A stretch of 64,000 nucleotides of DNA from Bradyrhizobium arachidis (GCF_015291705.1 NZ_CP030050.1:6758001-6822000); one strand, 5' to 3'; shown: positions 47,672-56,617, numbered from the stretch's first letter. Made by a program: numbers and translations. Notes: generated by a model from the letters alone, not told the origin.

Positions 47672-47992
47672 TCAGGCCTGGCGTTCGGGCGTCGCAACGA
47701 CCAGCCCGTCGAGCTCGTCGGAAACCTTGATCTGGCAGGACAGGCGCGAGTTTGGGCGCACGTCGAAGCCGAAGTCGAGCATGTCCTCTTCCATCGGCGT
47801 CGGGCCGCCGACCTTCTCGCGCCAGGCTTCGTCGACATAGACATGGCAGGTCGCGCAGGCACAGGCGCCGCCGCATTCGGCCTCGATGCCGGGAATGCTG
47901 TTGCGGATCGCAGCTTCCATCACGGTCGCGCCGTTCTCGACTTCCACCGTACGGGTTTCGCCCTTGTGGTCGACAAAGTGAATCTTGGCCAT
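47672..47992 (-). CDS. Adrenodoxin-type [2Fe-2S] ferredoxin
   Basis: A 106-residue ferredoxin. Cluster ligands C40, C46, C49 and C86 fit C-x5-C-x2-C-x36-C; C44 is extra. The pattern matches vertebrate-type ferredoxins that serve cytochromes P450, Fe-S assembly or heme-modifying enzymes. No P450 or isc gene is in the window. The reductase gene at 45913-46941 is a plausible electron donor. Confidence 0.93.
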   Translation of the reverse strand: MAKIHFVDHKGETRTVEVENGATVMEAAIRNSIPGIEAECGGACACATCHVYVDEAWREKVGGPTPMEEDMLDFGFDVRPNSRLSCQIKVSDELDGLVVATPERQA

Positions 47993-48071
47993 GTGTGCTC
48001 GTGCTGCCGCGATGTTGGGGAAAAAGGAGTATCCGGGCTGTCCTATAACGGGTCGGTCAGGGCCGCGCTAT

Positions 48072-48118
48072 AGCGTTTTCAAGCGAAGTGGGCCCCGTTT
48101 CGCGCGGAGGAAAACGCG
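48072..48118. repeat. Short palindromic repeat (GCGTTTTC...GAAAACGC)
   Basis: AGCGTTTTC (48072-48080) pairs with GAAAACGC (48110-48117). The middle (AAGCGAAGTGGGCCCCGTTT) is similar to a common intergenic repeat of Bradyrhizobium. It lies upstream of the ferredoxin gene and downstream of the Hpt gene. Confidence 0.5.
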
Positions 48119-48170
48119 TTCAGACAGAAGGCCAACGCGCAAGGCCCCCGCACGAATCGGGCTTGCGAGC

Positions 48171-48545
48171 CTAGTGCTTGAGGATCGCCGCGATCGCCGC
48201 GCGGACCTCGGCCACGGCCACCTTCAGCGCGGCGAAGGCGTGCGGCCGGTCGTGGCCGGTCCGGATCGCCATCTCGAGGCTGGCGGCCGCGTCGGCAACC
48301 GCAAAGGCGCCGATCCCCCTCGCCGAGCCCTTGAGCTTGTGCGCGAGCGCGCCGGTCTCGGCCGGCAACGCAGTCATTGCGGCGAGTAGGCGGACCGCCT
48401 GCTCGGCGAACATCGCGAGCACTTCCTGTTCCAGCTCGGCATCGCCGAGCGTCATGCGGGAGAGGTGGTCGAGGTCGAGCGGGCTGTCGATGGGCGCAAG
48501 CGGGGGCGAGGGCATCCAGTCCATCCGTTGCAGTTCAGGCGTCAT
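48171..48545 (-). CDS. Single-domain Hpt phosphotransfer protein
   Basis: The Hpt domain pattern GALAHKLKGSARGIGAFAVA carries the phospho-accepting histidine, and the helix before it (EVLAMFAEQAVRLLAAMTAL) fits the family. From ATG 48545 the protein has 124 residues; frames from 48608 or 48524 are also possible. Hpt proteins relay phosphate between hybrid kinases and response regulators. It is divergent from the giant coiled-coil protein, and a TTAACCAT half site lies upstream (48617-48624, read on the minus strand). A SixA-type phosphatase that could act on such proteins is at 10918. Confidence 0.82.
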   Translation of the reverse strand: MTPELQRMDWMPSPPLAPIDSPLDLDHLSRMTLGDAELEQEVLAMFAEQAVRLLAAMTALPAETGALAHKLKGSARGIGAFAVADAAASLEMAIRTGHDRPHAFAALKVAVAEVRAAIAAILKH

Positions 48546-48942
48546 GGCGCAGGCCCCGGCATCGCGCGATGGTTCCGCCGGTTCGGCGGTGACTTCCCCT
48601 CCACCCAAGCATGGAAATGGTTAACGAAATGTTTGGGCCGTTTTACGCAATTCTGCCCGTTTATTGACGAAAAGTTGCCGCAATCGACCAAGTTCGGTGG
48701 AGAATTGCATTTATTGCTAAGGCTTTACGGCGCGATCCTGTTAACGATGATTAAGATTGTCTTAATCGCGGGCATTTCATTCGCGACGCTCTGCCAATAG
48801 GATGTTGCGGAAATTAGCGGACAAGCCGTCCGGGTGGGGACGGCTCGGAGATCCGCGCAAGCGGCATGATCCGGTCTGTGAGCTTGCGTCGCGCGCAGGG
48901 CTCGCGGGGGGCGTGTACAAGTAACGAGGGCTCGGACTGAAC
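48546..48942. other. Divergent control region between Hpt gene and giant coiled-coil gene
   Basis: No gene is seen in this interval of about 400 bp. It is clearly AT-richer than its surroundings from 48610 to 48790. It holds a TTAACCAT half site at 48617-48624 and a cluster of TTAA half sites annotated separately. Confidence 0.5.
48741..48767. promoter_or_regulatory. CtrA-type box cluster
   Basis: TTAA half sites start at 48741, 48751 and 48762. The last two are separated by exactly seven bases (GATTGTC), a perfect TTAA-N7-TTAA, within an 8-bp inverted repeat (GATTAAGA, 3 bases, TCTTAATC; 48749-48767). It lies about 175 bp before the giant gene. CtrA binding is inferred from the motif. Confidence 0.6.
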
Positions 48943-51900
48943 ATGGCGAATACTCCCAAGAAGGTCAAAGACCCGACAGAAGTTGCGCTTTCTGCGATCC
49001 AGGAAGCCCTGAACATCAGCGATACGGCCGCGGACACCAGCCGCAACGCCGCAATGCGCAACGAGACCGCGCCTGCGATGACACCGCCGGCGCCTCCCGT
49101 GTTCGACGACGAGCCGACCTTCGAGCCGCGCCCGGCCGCCAATGAGCGCGCCACCGTGTTCGATTCGATCGAGGAGCCGCGCACCGCGCGCCGTGCCGCC
49201 AATGACGACCGCGAGACCATCGGCCAGCTGCTCCAGGCGCTTCAGAAGGGCCGCCCCGCCCGCAGCGTCTACACCTTCGCCACCATCTTCGCCGGCGTCT
49301 GGCTTGCGGCCTGCGCCGCGCTGACCGTCGGCTTCCTGCCCTCGATCCAGGCCGCCATGGGCCAGAGCGGCGGCGTGCTGGTCATCGCCGGCCTGATCGC
49401 GATGTTCTTCGCCCCGATCATGCTGTTCTATTTCCTGGCAAGCCTCGTCTGGCGCGGCCAGGAAATGCGCATGATCGCGCAAGCGATGGCGCAGGTCGCG
49501 ATCCGCTTCTCCGAGCCGGAAGGCTCGGCCTCCGATTCCATGGTCACGGTCGGCCAGGCCATCCGCCGCGAGGTCGCGGCGATGGGCGACGGCATCGAGC
49601 GCGCGATCGCGCGCGCCGGCGAGCTCGAGACGCTGGTCGCCAACGAGGTCGCCGCGCTCGAGCGCGCCTATAGCGACAACGAGGTGCGCATCCGCGCCCT
49701 GCTCCAGGACATCGCGCATCAGCGCGACAACCTGGTCGGCCAGGCCGAGCAGGTCCGCAGCGCCATCTCCGGCGTGCAGATCGATCTGCGCCACGACATC
49801 GCGCTGATCTCGGACGCGATCGCCTCGCGCGTCGACGAGGTCGCAAAATCCATCACCGGCGCGCTGGAAGAGCGCGGCGCCCACATCACCAGCGCCTTGA
49901 GCAATGCCGGCGACAACATGATCCTGGCGCTCGGCGAGCGCGGCGGCGACCTGCTCGACCGTCTCGAGGAAGCCAGCAACGAGACCACGCGCGCCGTGCT
50001 CGATGCCAGCGAGCGGCTGACCACCAGCCTCAACTTCAAGACCGGCCACGTCCACGACGAGTTCGTCGACCTCGCCGACCGCGTCCACGAAATGCTGAAC
50101 GAGCGCATCGACCGCATCACCGGCGAGTTCGAGCAGCGCTCCGCCGCCATCGTCGACGGCATCTCCGAGCGCACCGAGCAGGTGCACGACAGCCTGAAGA
50201 ACTCGTCGGATTCGCTGCTGCTCGAGCTCGAGCTGCGCTCCAACGACCTCTCCGCCAAGATCGACGACGCCGGCAACCGCCTCGCCGGCCACATCATGAC
50301 CAGCGGCGACAAGGCGAGCGAGGCGCTCGACGCCACCGTCAACGCCCTCGTCGCCAAGGTCGTCAGCCAGACCGAGACCGCGCACGACTCGCTGTCGCTG
50401 CAGATGAGCGCGTTCGACGAGCTGGTGAAGAACCAGGGCTCCGAGCTGGTCGAGAAGTTCGCCCGCGACTCCGGCACGCTGGGCGCGCTGATCACCCGCC
50501 ACATCTCCGAGTTCGACCGCACCGTGAAGACGTTCGGCGGCGAGATCGTCGAGCGCATGGGCCAGCGCACCCAGGACATCCATGAGTCGCTGAAGACCTA
50601 TGTCGACAATTTCGACACCCGCTTCACCGCCAACGGCGGCGAGATCACGGCCGTGCTCGACCAGCGTCTGGTGCAGTTCGAGACCACGATCGGCGACCGC
50701 GTCAGCAATTTCGACGCCTCGCTGAACGGCAAGATCGCCAGCCTCGACGGCACCATCGAAGGCCACATCAAGACCTTCGACGAGCAGCTCGGCGGCCGCG
50801 TCAGCTCGCTCGAGCAGTCGTTCGATACCCGCGCGCGGTCCGTCACCGAGACCATCGACGGCCGTCTCAACACGCTCGCGACCTCGCTGACCGACGGTGC
50901 CGCGCAGGCGATCCAGTCGATCGACTCGCGCCTCACCCACCTCACGACGTCGCTGACCGACGGCGCATCGCAGACCATCCACACCATCGATACGCGCCTG
51001 ACGCATCTGACCACCACCCTCACCGGCGGCGCCTCGCAGGCGCTCGAGTCCATCGACACCCGCCTCACCTACCTGACGACCGCGCTGACCAACGGCGCCT
51101 CGCACGCCATGCAGTCGATCGACACCCGCCTCGGTCTGTTGACCTCGACGCTGACCGACGGCACCGCGCAGGCGATCGAGGCGGTCGACCGCCGCATCAC
51201 CGGCGTCACCGAGATCATCGACAGCCGCAGCACGCATCTGACCGACACGGTCACCGCGCGCTTCCAGGACGTCCAGCAGGCCATCGAGACCAAGGTCGGC
51301 TCTGTCGCGAGCGACATCGACGTGCGCGTGGCGCAGTTCGAGGACCTGCTCGGCTCGCGCGTCGAGGCCGTCGCCGGCCGCATCGAGAGCAGCGGCCGCC
51401 AGGCCAGCGAGGACATGATCTCCCGCGCCGAGATGATCTCGACCGCGATCCGCTCGCACGTCGAGGACGCCGAACGCTCGCTCACCAACCTCGTCGTCAA
51501 CACCAGCGAGACGATCCAGACCGGTGCGCGCACCGCCCAGCAGTCGCTGATGACGGTCTCCTCCGACGTCAACGCCCAGCTCAAGATGACCTCCGCCGAG
51601 GTCGAGCGCGCGCTGACCGCGGTCGGCACGGGAGCAGCGAACTCGATCCTGAGCAGCGCCCGCGAAGCGCAGTCGTCGCTGGTCGCAGCATCCGGCGATG
51701 CATCGAACCAGATCAAGGGGCTCGCAGCCGACGTCGAGCGCACGCTGTCGGCGGCCGGTTCCGCCACCGCAGCCTCGATCCTGGCCGGCGCCCGCGAGGT
51801 GCAGACCACGCTCGTCACGGCGTCTTCGGACGCGGCCAATCACGTCAAGACGCTCACCGCCGACGTGCAGCGTTCGCTGTCGCTCGCCGGCACCACCACG

Positions 51901-54594
51901 GCGGAATCGATCACGGCCGGCGCCCGCGATGCGCAGACTTCGCTGATCGCCGCCTCGAGCGAGACTGCCAACCAGATCAAGGCACTCTCCTCCGACGTGC
52001 AGCGCTCGCTCTCGATGGCGGGTACTGCGACGGCCGAATCCATCATGGCCGGCGCCCGCGAAGCCCAGAGCACGCTGGTCACGGCGTCCTCGGACGCGGC
52101 AAGCCAGGTCAAGTCGCTTGCGGCCGAAGTGCATCGTTCGCTCTCGCAGGTCGGCCAGACCACTGCCGAGACGATCACCACCAGCGCCCGCGACGCCCAG
52201 AGCACCCTGCTCTCGGTCTCCGCCGAACAGACCAGCCAGGTCCGCTCGCTCGCGGCCGAGATGCAGCGCGCGCTGGCGACCGCCGGCGGCGCCACCATCG
52301 AGGCGCTGACCAGCGGCGTGCGCGAAGCGCAGGGCACGCTGATCTCCGCATCGACCGATGCGGCGAGCCAGATCAAGTCGCTGACCACGGACATCGAGCG
52401 CACGCTGACCGCGGTCGGCGCCGACACCGCCTCGACCATCCTCAACAGCGCGCGTGAGGCGCAGACCTCACTGACCTCGACCTCCGCGGATGCCGCGAGC
52501 CAGATCCGCACGATCTCGACCGAGATCGAGCGTGCACTGAGCGCGGCCACCGCGAATGCGACCAGCGACATCCAGAGCAGCGCGCTCAACGCCCAGAACG
52601 CGCTGATCTCCGCCTCCAACGAGGCGAGCTCGCGGGTCAAGTCGAGCTCGGCCGACATCGAGCGCTCGGTGCTTGCCGCCTCGAGCAGCTTCGGCCAGGC
52701 CATGACCGGCAAGACCGACGAGATCGTCACCTATGTGCAGCAGCAGGCCGACCGTCTGTCGAACATGATCGACGCCAAGCGCGGCGCGCTGGTCGACGCG
52801 ATCGGCTCGAAGACCAGCCAGCTCACGCTCGACATCGACCGCGTCACCTCCGACGCGCTGAAGTCGATCGAGACGCGCGGCCACGCCTTCTCGCAGACCA
52901 TGATGGGCAACGGCTCGGAAGTCGCCCGCACTATCAATGCGGCGAGCGAGATGGCCACCGGCGCGGTCGGCAAGTCGCTCAAGGACCTCGAACAGGCCTC
53001 GCGTTCCGCGATCGACCAGTCGCGCCAGGTCTCGATCGCGGCCGTCACCGAGATGCAGGAGACCAGCAAGATCCTGCGCACCGACACGGTCGCCCTTTTC
53101 GAGCGCCTGCGCGAAGGCAACATCCTGCTGCAGGAGGTGCTGACCGGTGCGCACGACAACCTCAACTCGCTCGAGCGGGCGCTGGTGACGCGTGTCGCCG
53201 ACTTCGTCTCGGCGATGAACGACGTCACCTCGCGCAACGGCGCTGCGACGCAGAACCTGGAAGACCAGCTCAACGTCTTCAACAGCAAGACCACGAAGGC
53301 GCTGCAGGATCTCGGCGAGCTGTCGACCCAGTTCGACGCCCACGGCAAGGCGCTCGTCGATGCCGCCCAGGTCGTCGAGCAAAGCAACAAGAACACCACC
53401 GCCTCGCTCGCCGAACGCAAGCAGGCGCTGGAATCGCTCGTCACCACGATCGACCTGCGCACGACCGATCTCGACCAGCGGCTGTCGCGCTTCACCGGCC
53501 TGCTCGATGAATCGCTGGCCGCCGCCGAGGAGCGCGCCCGCGACATCGCCCGCGTCGTCGCGGAGACCGCCGGCGCAGGCTCGGCCGCGATCACCCGCCA
53601 GTTCGAGGCGGTGCGATCGGCCTCCGAGGAGGAGCACCGGCAGACCATCGAGGCCATGCACGACATCTACCGCCAGACCACCGACGAGGCGGATGCGATG
53701 TTCAAGCAGTCGACCGAGAAGTTCACCAACCTCGTGTCCAGCATGAAGCAGATGGCGTTCGAGATGCACAACGAGCTCGAAGCCACCCGCAACGAGCTGC
53801 GCCGCGGCGTGCTCGAGATGCCGCAGGAGGCCGCCGAGAGCACTGCGCAGATGCGCAAGGTGATCGTCGACCAGATCGAGGCCCTCGCCGAGCTCAACCG
53901 CATCGTGGCCCAGCACGGCCGCGGCCTCGACGTCTCGACGACGGGCCGCGCCTCTGCCGCCGTCCAGCGCCAGGATGAGCCGTTGATGGCAGCCGCGGGC
54001 GGTCGCGGCACCGAGACGCGCATGCGCGACACCGGCAGCGCCTCGACGCTGCCGCCGCCGGACCTCGGCATGCCCGCCCCCTCGCGTCGCACCGAAGCGC
54101 CGTCGGTTGCGCCTTCCAGCAACGACCAGAACCGTGACGGCTGGCTGTCGGATCTGCTCAACCGCACCGACGCCAACCAGGGCGCCCCGAACGGTCGCGA
54201 GGCTTCCCGTGGCCGCGCTGCACCCGCGCCGCAGCCGCAGGCGCCGCAGAGCAGCAGCAATCCGCTGGAATCGCTGTCGCTCGACATCGGTCGGCTGATG
54301 GACCGCAACCTCGCCGCCGAGATGTGGGACCGCTACCAGCGCGGCGAGAACAAGGCCTTCACCAAGCGCCTGTACACGCCCGCCGGCCAGAAGGCCTTTG
54401 ACGAGGTCGCCCGCAAGTATCGCGCCGACCGCAACTTCAAGGGCACCGTCGACCGCTACGTCGCCGAGTTCGAGCGCCTGCTCGACGAAGTCGCCCGCGA
54501 CGGCCGCGGCCCGCAGGAACTGCGCAGCCACCTGACCTCGGAGACGGGCCTGGTCTACACCCTGCTCGCGCATGCGGCGGGCCGGCTGGGGTAA
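48943..54594 (+). CDS. Giant membrane-anchored coiled-coil protein, probable growth-pole-ring (GPR/RgsE)-like
   Basis: An 1883-residue protein. A disordered N-terminus (1-105) is followed by two membrane helices (about 109-131 and 144-169), which leave the long remainder on one side of the inner membrane. Then come about 1500 residues of amphipathic helix. Within these are five 22-residue repeats (residues 647-756, TSLTDGA...IDTRLTHLT type) and nine exact 44-residue repeats (857-1252, each with AREAQ...SSDAASQIK...DVERSL). The 22/44 period is that of apolipoprotein-type helices. A Pro/Ser/Arg-rich linker (about 1660-1780) leads to a conserved-looking C-terminal domain (about 1785-1883) with EMWDRYQRGENKAFTKRLYT. 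Size and layout resemble GPR of Agrobacterium and RgsE of Sinorhizobium, which form a ring at the growth pole; orthology is inferred. Databases may also call it kinesin-like. Confidence 0.75.
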   Translation: MANTPKKVKDPTEVALSAIQEALNISDTAADTSRNAAMRNETAPAMTPPAPPVFDDEPTFEPRPAANERATVFDSIEEPRTARRAANDDRETIGQLLQALQKGRPARSVYTFATIFAGVWLAACAALTVGFLPSIQAAMGQSGGVLVIAGLIAMFFAPIMLFYFLASLVWRGQEMRMIAQAMAQVAIRFSEPEGSASDSMVTVGQAIRREVAAMGDGIERAIARAGELETLVANEVAALERAYSDNEVRIRALLQDIAHQRDNLVGQAEQVRSAISGVQIDLRHDIALISDAIASRVDEVAKSITGALEERGAHITSALSNAGDNMILALGERGGDLLDRLEEASNETTRAVLDASERLTTSLNFKTGHVHDEFVDLADRVHEMLNERIDRITGEFEQRSAAIVDGISERTEQVHDSLKNSSDSLLLELELRSNDLSAKIDDAGNRLAGHIMTSGDKASEALDATVNALVAKVVSQTETAHDSLSLQMSAFDELVKNQGSELVEKFARDSGTLGALITRHISEFDRTVKTFGGEIVERMGQRTQDIHESLKTYVDNFDTRFTANGGEITAVLDQRLVQFETTIGDRVSNFDASLNGKIASLDGTIEGHIKTFDEQLGGRVSSLEQSFDTRARSVTETIDGRLNTLATSLTDGAAQAIQSIDSRLTHLTTSLTDGASQTIHTIDTRLTHLTTTLTGGASQALESIDTRLTYLTTALTNGASHAMQSIDTRLGLLTSTLTDGTAQAIEAVDRRITGVTEIIDSRSTHLTDTVTARFQDVQQAIETKVGSVASDIDVRVAQFEDLLGSRVEAVAGRIESSGRQASEDMISRAEMISTAIRSHVEDAERSLTNLVVNTSETIQTGARTAQQSLMTVSSDVNAQLKMTSAEVERALTAVGTGAANSILSSAREAQSSLVAASGDASNQIKGLAADVERTLSAAGSATAASILAGAREVQTTLVTASSDAANHVKTLTADVQRSLSLAGTTTAESITAGARDAQTSLIAASSETANQIKALSSDVQRSLSMAGTATAESIMAGAREAQSTLVTASSDAASQVKSLAAEVHRSLSQVGQTTAETITTSARDAQSTLLSVSAEQTSQVRSLAAEMQRALATAGGATIEALTSGVREAQGTLISASTDAASQIKSLTTDIERTLTAVGADTASTILNSAREAQTSLTSTSADAASQIRTISTEIERALSAATANATSDIQSSALNAQNALISASNEASSRVKSSSADIERSVLAASSSFGQAMTGKTDEIVTYVQQQADRLSNMIDAKRGALVDAIGSKTSQLTLDIDRVTSDALKSIETRGHAFSQTMMGNGSEVARTINAASEMATGAVGKSLKDLEQASRSAIDQSRQVSIAAVTEMQETSKILRTDTVALFERLREGNILLQEVLTGAHDNLNSLERALVTRVADFVSAMNDVTSRNGAATQNLEDQLNVFNSKTTKALQDLGELSTQFDAHGKALVDAAQVVEQSNKNTTASLAERKQALESLVTTIDLRTTDLDQRLSRFTGLLDESLAAAEERARDIARVVAETAGAGSAAITRQFEAVRSASEEEHRQTIEAMHDIYRQTTDEADAMFKQSTEKFTNLVSSMKQMAFEMHNELEATRNELRRGVLEMPQEAAESTAQMRKVIVDQIEALAELNRIVAQHGRGLDVSTTGRASAAVQRQDEPLMAAAGGRGTETRMRDTGSASTLPPPDLGMPAPSRRTEAPSVAPSSNDQNRDGWLSDLLNRTDANQGAPNGREASRGRAAPAPQPQAPQSSSNPLESLSLDIGRLMDRNLAAEMWDRYQRGENKAFTKRLYTPAGQKAFDEVARKYRADRNFKGTVDRYVAEFERLLDEVARDGRGPQELRSHLTSETGLVYTLLAHAAGRLG
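50881..51210 (+). repeat. Five tandem 66-bp (22-residue) repeats inside the giant gene
   Basis: Successive units encode T-S-L-T-D-G-A-x-Q-x-I-x-x-I-D-x-R-L-T-x-L-T, five times without length change (residues 647-756). The last unit is the most diverged. The period equals that of apolipoprotein amphipathic helices. Confidence 0.85.
51511..52698 (+). repeat. Nine tandem 132-bp (44-residue) repeats inside the giant gene
   Basis: Units start at residues 857, 901, 945, 989, 1033, 1077, 1121, 1165 and 1209, all exactly 44 residues. Shared positions include A-R-E-A-Q at 6-10, S/A-S at 16-17, Q-I/V-K at 23-25 and D-V/I-E/Q-R at 30-33. The absence of any indel argues for selection on register. Confidence 0.92.
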
Positions 54595-54617
54595 GCGGCA
54601 ATCATCGCGAATAGAAA

Positions 54618-54648
54618 ACGGAGGCCTCACGGCCTCCGTTTTTGTTTG
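54618..54648 (+). terminator. Rho-independent terminator after the giant gene
   Basis: ACGGAGGCC (54618-54626) pairs with GGCCTCCGT (54631-54639) over a 4-base loop, followed by TTTTGTTT. It is 23 bp after the stop codon. Confidence 0.88.
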
Positions 54649-54693
54649 CGATCGTCGTTGCGATGGTAGGAAAGGCCACGCCCTGATCTATCA

Positions 54694-54800
54694 CCGTCAC
54701 CCTGAGGCGGACGCGCAGCGGCCCTCGAAGGGCAACGGCCCGGCTGCTTCCGGGCCGAGCATCCTTCGAGGCTCGCTGCGCTCGCACCTCAGGATGCCGG
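54694..54800. repeat. Palindromic intergenic repeat (CACCCTGAGG...CCTCAGGATG family)
   Basis: CGTCACCCTGAGGCGG at the left faces CACCTCAGGATGCCGG at the right. Nested hairpins lie inside (GCCCTCGAAGGGC and GGCCCGGCTGCTTCCGGGCC). This is a typical dispersed palindromic element of Bradyrhizobium. Confidence 0.65.
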
Positions 54801-54828
54801 GACCAAGAGCGAGGTCGACGTAGCGATC

Positions 54829-54912
54829 GTCATTGCGAGGAGCGAAGCGACGAAGCAATCCAGACTGTCTCCGCAGAGGTAGTCTGGACTGTTTCGCTTC
54901 GCTCGCAATGAC
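54829..54912. repeat. Palindromic intergenic repeat (GTCATTGCGAGGAGCGAAG family)
   Basis: GTCATTGCGA (54829-54838) is complemented by TCGCAATGAC (54903-54912), with further pairing of AGCGAAGCGA and TCGCTTCGCT and a central AGTCTGGACT-type stem. It lies 22 bp beyond the mlaD stop codon and could end the mla transcript. Confidence 0.72.
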
Positions 54913-54934
54913 GAGTGGAGAGGTCCGTGTCCGC

Positions 54935-55804
54935 CTACTGCCGCCTCGGCGCCGCTACCGGCTTCGGCGGCTCGGGCGGCGGGGCGGCTTGCGATGAGTT
55001 GCTGGCGCCGAACAGCACGCGGGTGGGGTTGCGGTCAAAATTGTTCACGGCGCGGCTGATGTCGCCGAGGGTGCGGCGGCCGTCCGTCATCAGCGCGCCG
55101 GAGCGCTTGTCGAAATCTTCGGCGAGTTCGCGGATCGACTTCACCGCCTGGAACAGCTCGCCGCCGTCCTTGCCGCCGGCGAGCGTGTTGAGGCCGAGCA
55201 TGAGATTGTCGGCCTTGAGCATCACGCCGTCGACCTTGGCCATCACGCCGTCGATCTTCTCGGAGTTGCGGGCGAGCGAGTTGGTGAAGGTCTCCAGGTT
55301 CTTCAGCGAGTTCTTCACCGACTCCTGATTGTCGGCGACGATCTTGTTGATGTTCTGGAGCGTGGCGCGGATCGCCTCGGTGACGTCCTGGAGCTTGTTC
55401 GGATCGGCCGTCAGCGTGGGAATGCCGTCCTCGTCGAGCGGCGGCGCCGGTGCCGCCTCCTCGCCGCCCTTGAGCGAGATCGCGGCAACGCCCGTCAGGC
55501 CCTGGAATTCGAGGCCGACCAGCGTGTCCTTGCGGATCGGCGCGTTGTTCTCGACCATGGCGAGTGCGACAACCCGCCGCGGGTTATCGAGCTTCACCGA
55601 GACCACTTCACCTACCCGGATACCGTTGAAGTTGACGCTGCCGCCATTGCGCAGGCCCGCGGCCGGGCCCTCGAACACGACGCGCAGCGGGCTACGCTGC
55701 TTGGTGGTGTGCAGCGACTGGAACCACAGCACGAAGCCGATCGCCGCGGCGATCACCGCCAGCGTGAACGACCCGATCAATACGTAATTCGCCCGCGTTT
55801 CCAT
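54935..55804 (-). CDS. mlaD: MlaD-type MCE lipid-binding protein
   Basis: The protein (289 residues) has one N-terminal membrane helix (YVLIGSFTLAVIAAAIGFVLWF) and a periplasmic MCE domain (about 38-120: LRVVFEGPAAGLRNGGSVNF, then GVAAISLKGG). A long helical tail (about 140-240) with repeated KNLETFTNSLARNSEK-type segments and a Pro-rich end follow. MlaD hexamers carry phospholipid between the inner membrane transporter and the outer membrane. It is the last gene of mlaE-mlaF-mlaD. The mlaA, mlaB and mlaC genes are not in the window. Confidence 0.9.
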   Translation of the reverse strand: METRANYVLIGSFTLAVIAAAIGFVLWFQSLHTTKQRSPLRVVFEGPAAGLRNGGSVNFNGIRVGEVVSVKLDNPRRVVALAMVENNAPIRKDTLVGLEFQGLTGVAAISLKGGEEAAPAPPLDEDGIPTLTADPNKLQDVTEAIRATLQNINKIVADNQESVKNSLKNLETFTNSLARNSEKIDGVMAKVDGVMLKADNLMLGLNTLAGGKDGGELFQAVKSIRELAEDFDKRSGALMTDGRRTLGDISRAVNNFDRNPTRVLFGASNSSQAAPPPEPPKPVAAPRRQ

Positions 55805-55829
55805 CAGGTGCTCCGGCTACTCAACCCAG

Positions 55830-56615
55830 CTACGAACCCATGACCGCGCGGGCGCGCTTGCCATGGAAATACTGCCTCAGCCAGGGATGCTGCGAGGCCT
55901 GCATGTCGGCCATCGACCCTGCAGCAATGATCTTACCGTTCCCTAAAACGGCGATGCGGTCACATGCTGTGTAGAGGCTGTCGAGGTCGTGCGTTACCAT
56001 GAAAACCGTCAGCCCCAAAGTGCGCTGGAGCGTCCTCACCAGTTCGTCAAAATCGCCGGCGCCGATCGGGTCGAGGCCCGAGGTCGGCTCGTCCAGGAAC
56101 ACGAGGTCAGGATCGAGCGAGAGCGCGCGGGCCAGCGCCACGCGCTTGATCATGCCGCCCGACAATTCCGACGGAAAGCGCTCAGCAACCTCGGGCTTGA
56201 GGCCCACCATCGTGAGCTTGGCCATGGTGATCTCGTCCATCAGCCGCTGCGACACGCGAAGATATTCGCGCATCGGAAACTGGATGTTCTGCCGCACGGT
56301 GAGCGAAGAGAACAGCGCGCCCTGCTGGAACAGCACGCCCCAGCGCCGCTCGACATTGCGGCGCTGCGATGTGCTGGAGGAATCGAGGTCGACGCCGAAC
56401 ACCTCGATGGAGCCTGCGACCTTCGGCACGAGGCCGATGATGGTGCGCGTCAAAACCGATTTGCCCGCGCCAGAGGGGCCGACGAAGCCGAGGATCTCGC
56501 CGCGCTTGACGTCGAGGTTGAGGCCGTCGAGCACGCGCGTCGATCCGAACTGCACGGTGATGTCGCGGACGCGGATGATCGGGTTTTGAACAGCGTTTTG
56601 GATGTCTTGCGCCAT
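55830..56615 (-). CDS. mlaF: MlaF-type ABC ATPase
   Basis: The ATP-binding subunit (261 residues) has Walker A GPSGAGKS (46-53), signature LSGGMIKRVALARA, Walker B LVFLDEP and the switch histidine in FMVTHDLDS. It powers the Mla lipid transporter. The start codon lies two bases after the mlaE stop, so the genes are translationally linked. Confidence 0.93.
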   Translation of the reverse strand: MAQDIQNAVQNPIIRVRDITVQFGSTRVLDGLNLDVKRGEILGFVGPSGAGKSVLTRTIIGLVPKVAGSIEVFGVDLDSSSTSQRRNVERRWGVLFQQGALFSSLTVRQNIQFPMREYLRVSQRLMDEITMAKLTMVGLKPEVAERFPSELSGGMIKRVALARALSLDPDLVFLDEPTSGLDPIGAGDFDELVRTLQRTLGLTVFMVTHDLDSLYTACDRIAVLGNGKIIAAGSMADMQASQHPWLRQYFHGKRARAVMGS

Positions 56616-56617
56616 CG

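Noticed and set aside
48814..52134. A very long open frame (over 1100 codons) antisense to the giant coiled-coil gene, with another of 720 codons at 52468-54630
   Set aside because: The products are Arg/Asp/Gly/Leu-rich without motifs, have no ribosome sites, and mirror the biased codons of the sense gene, whose repeats and domains are coherent.
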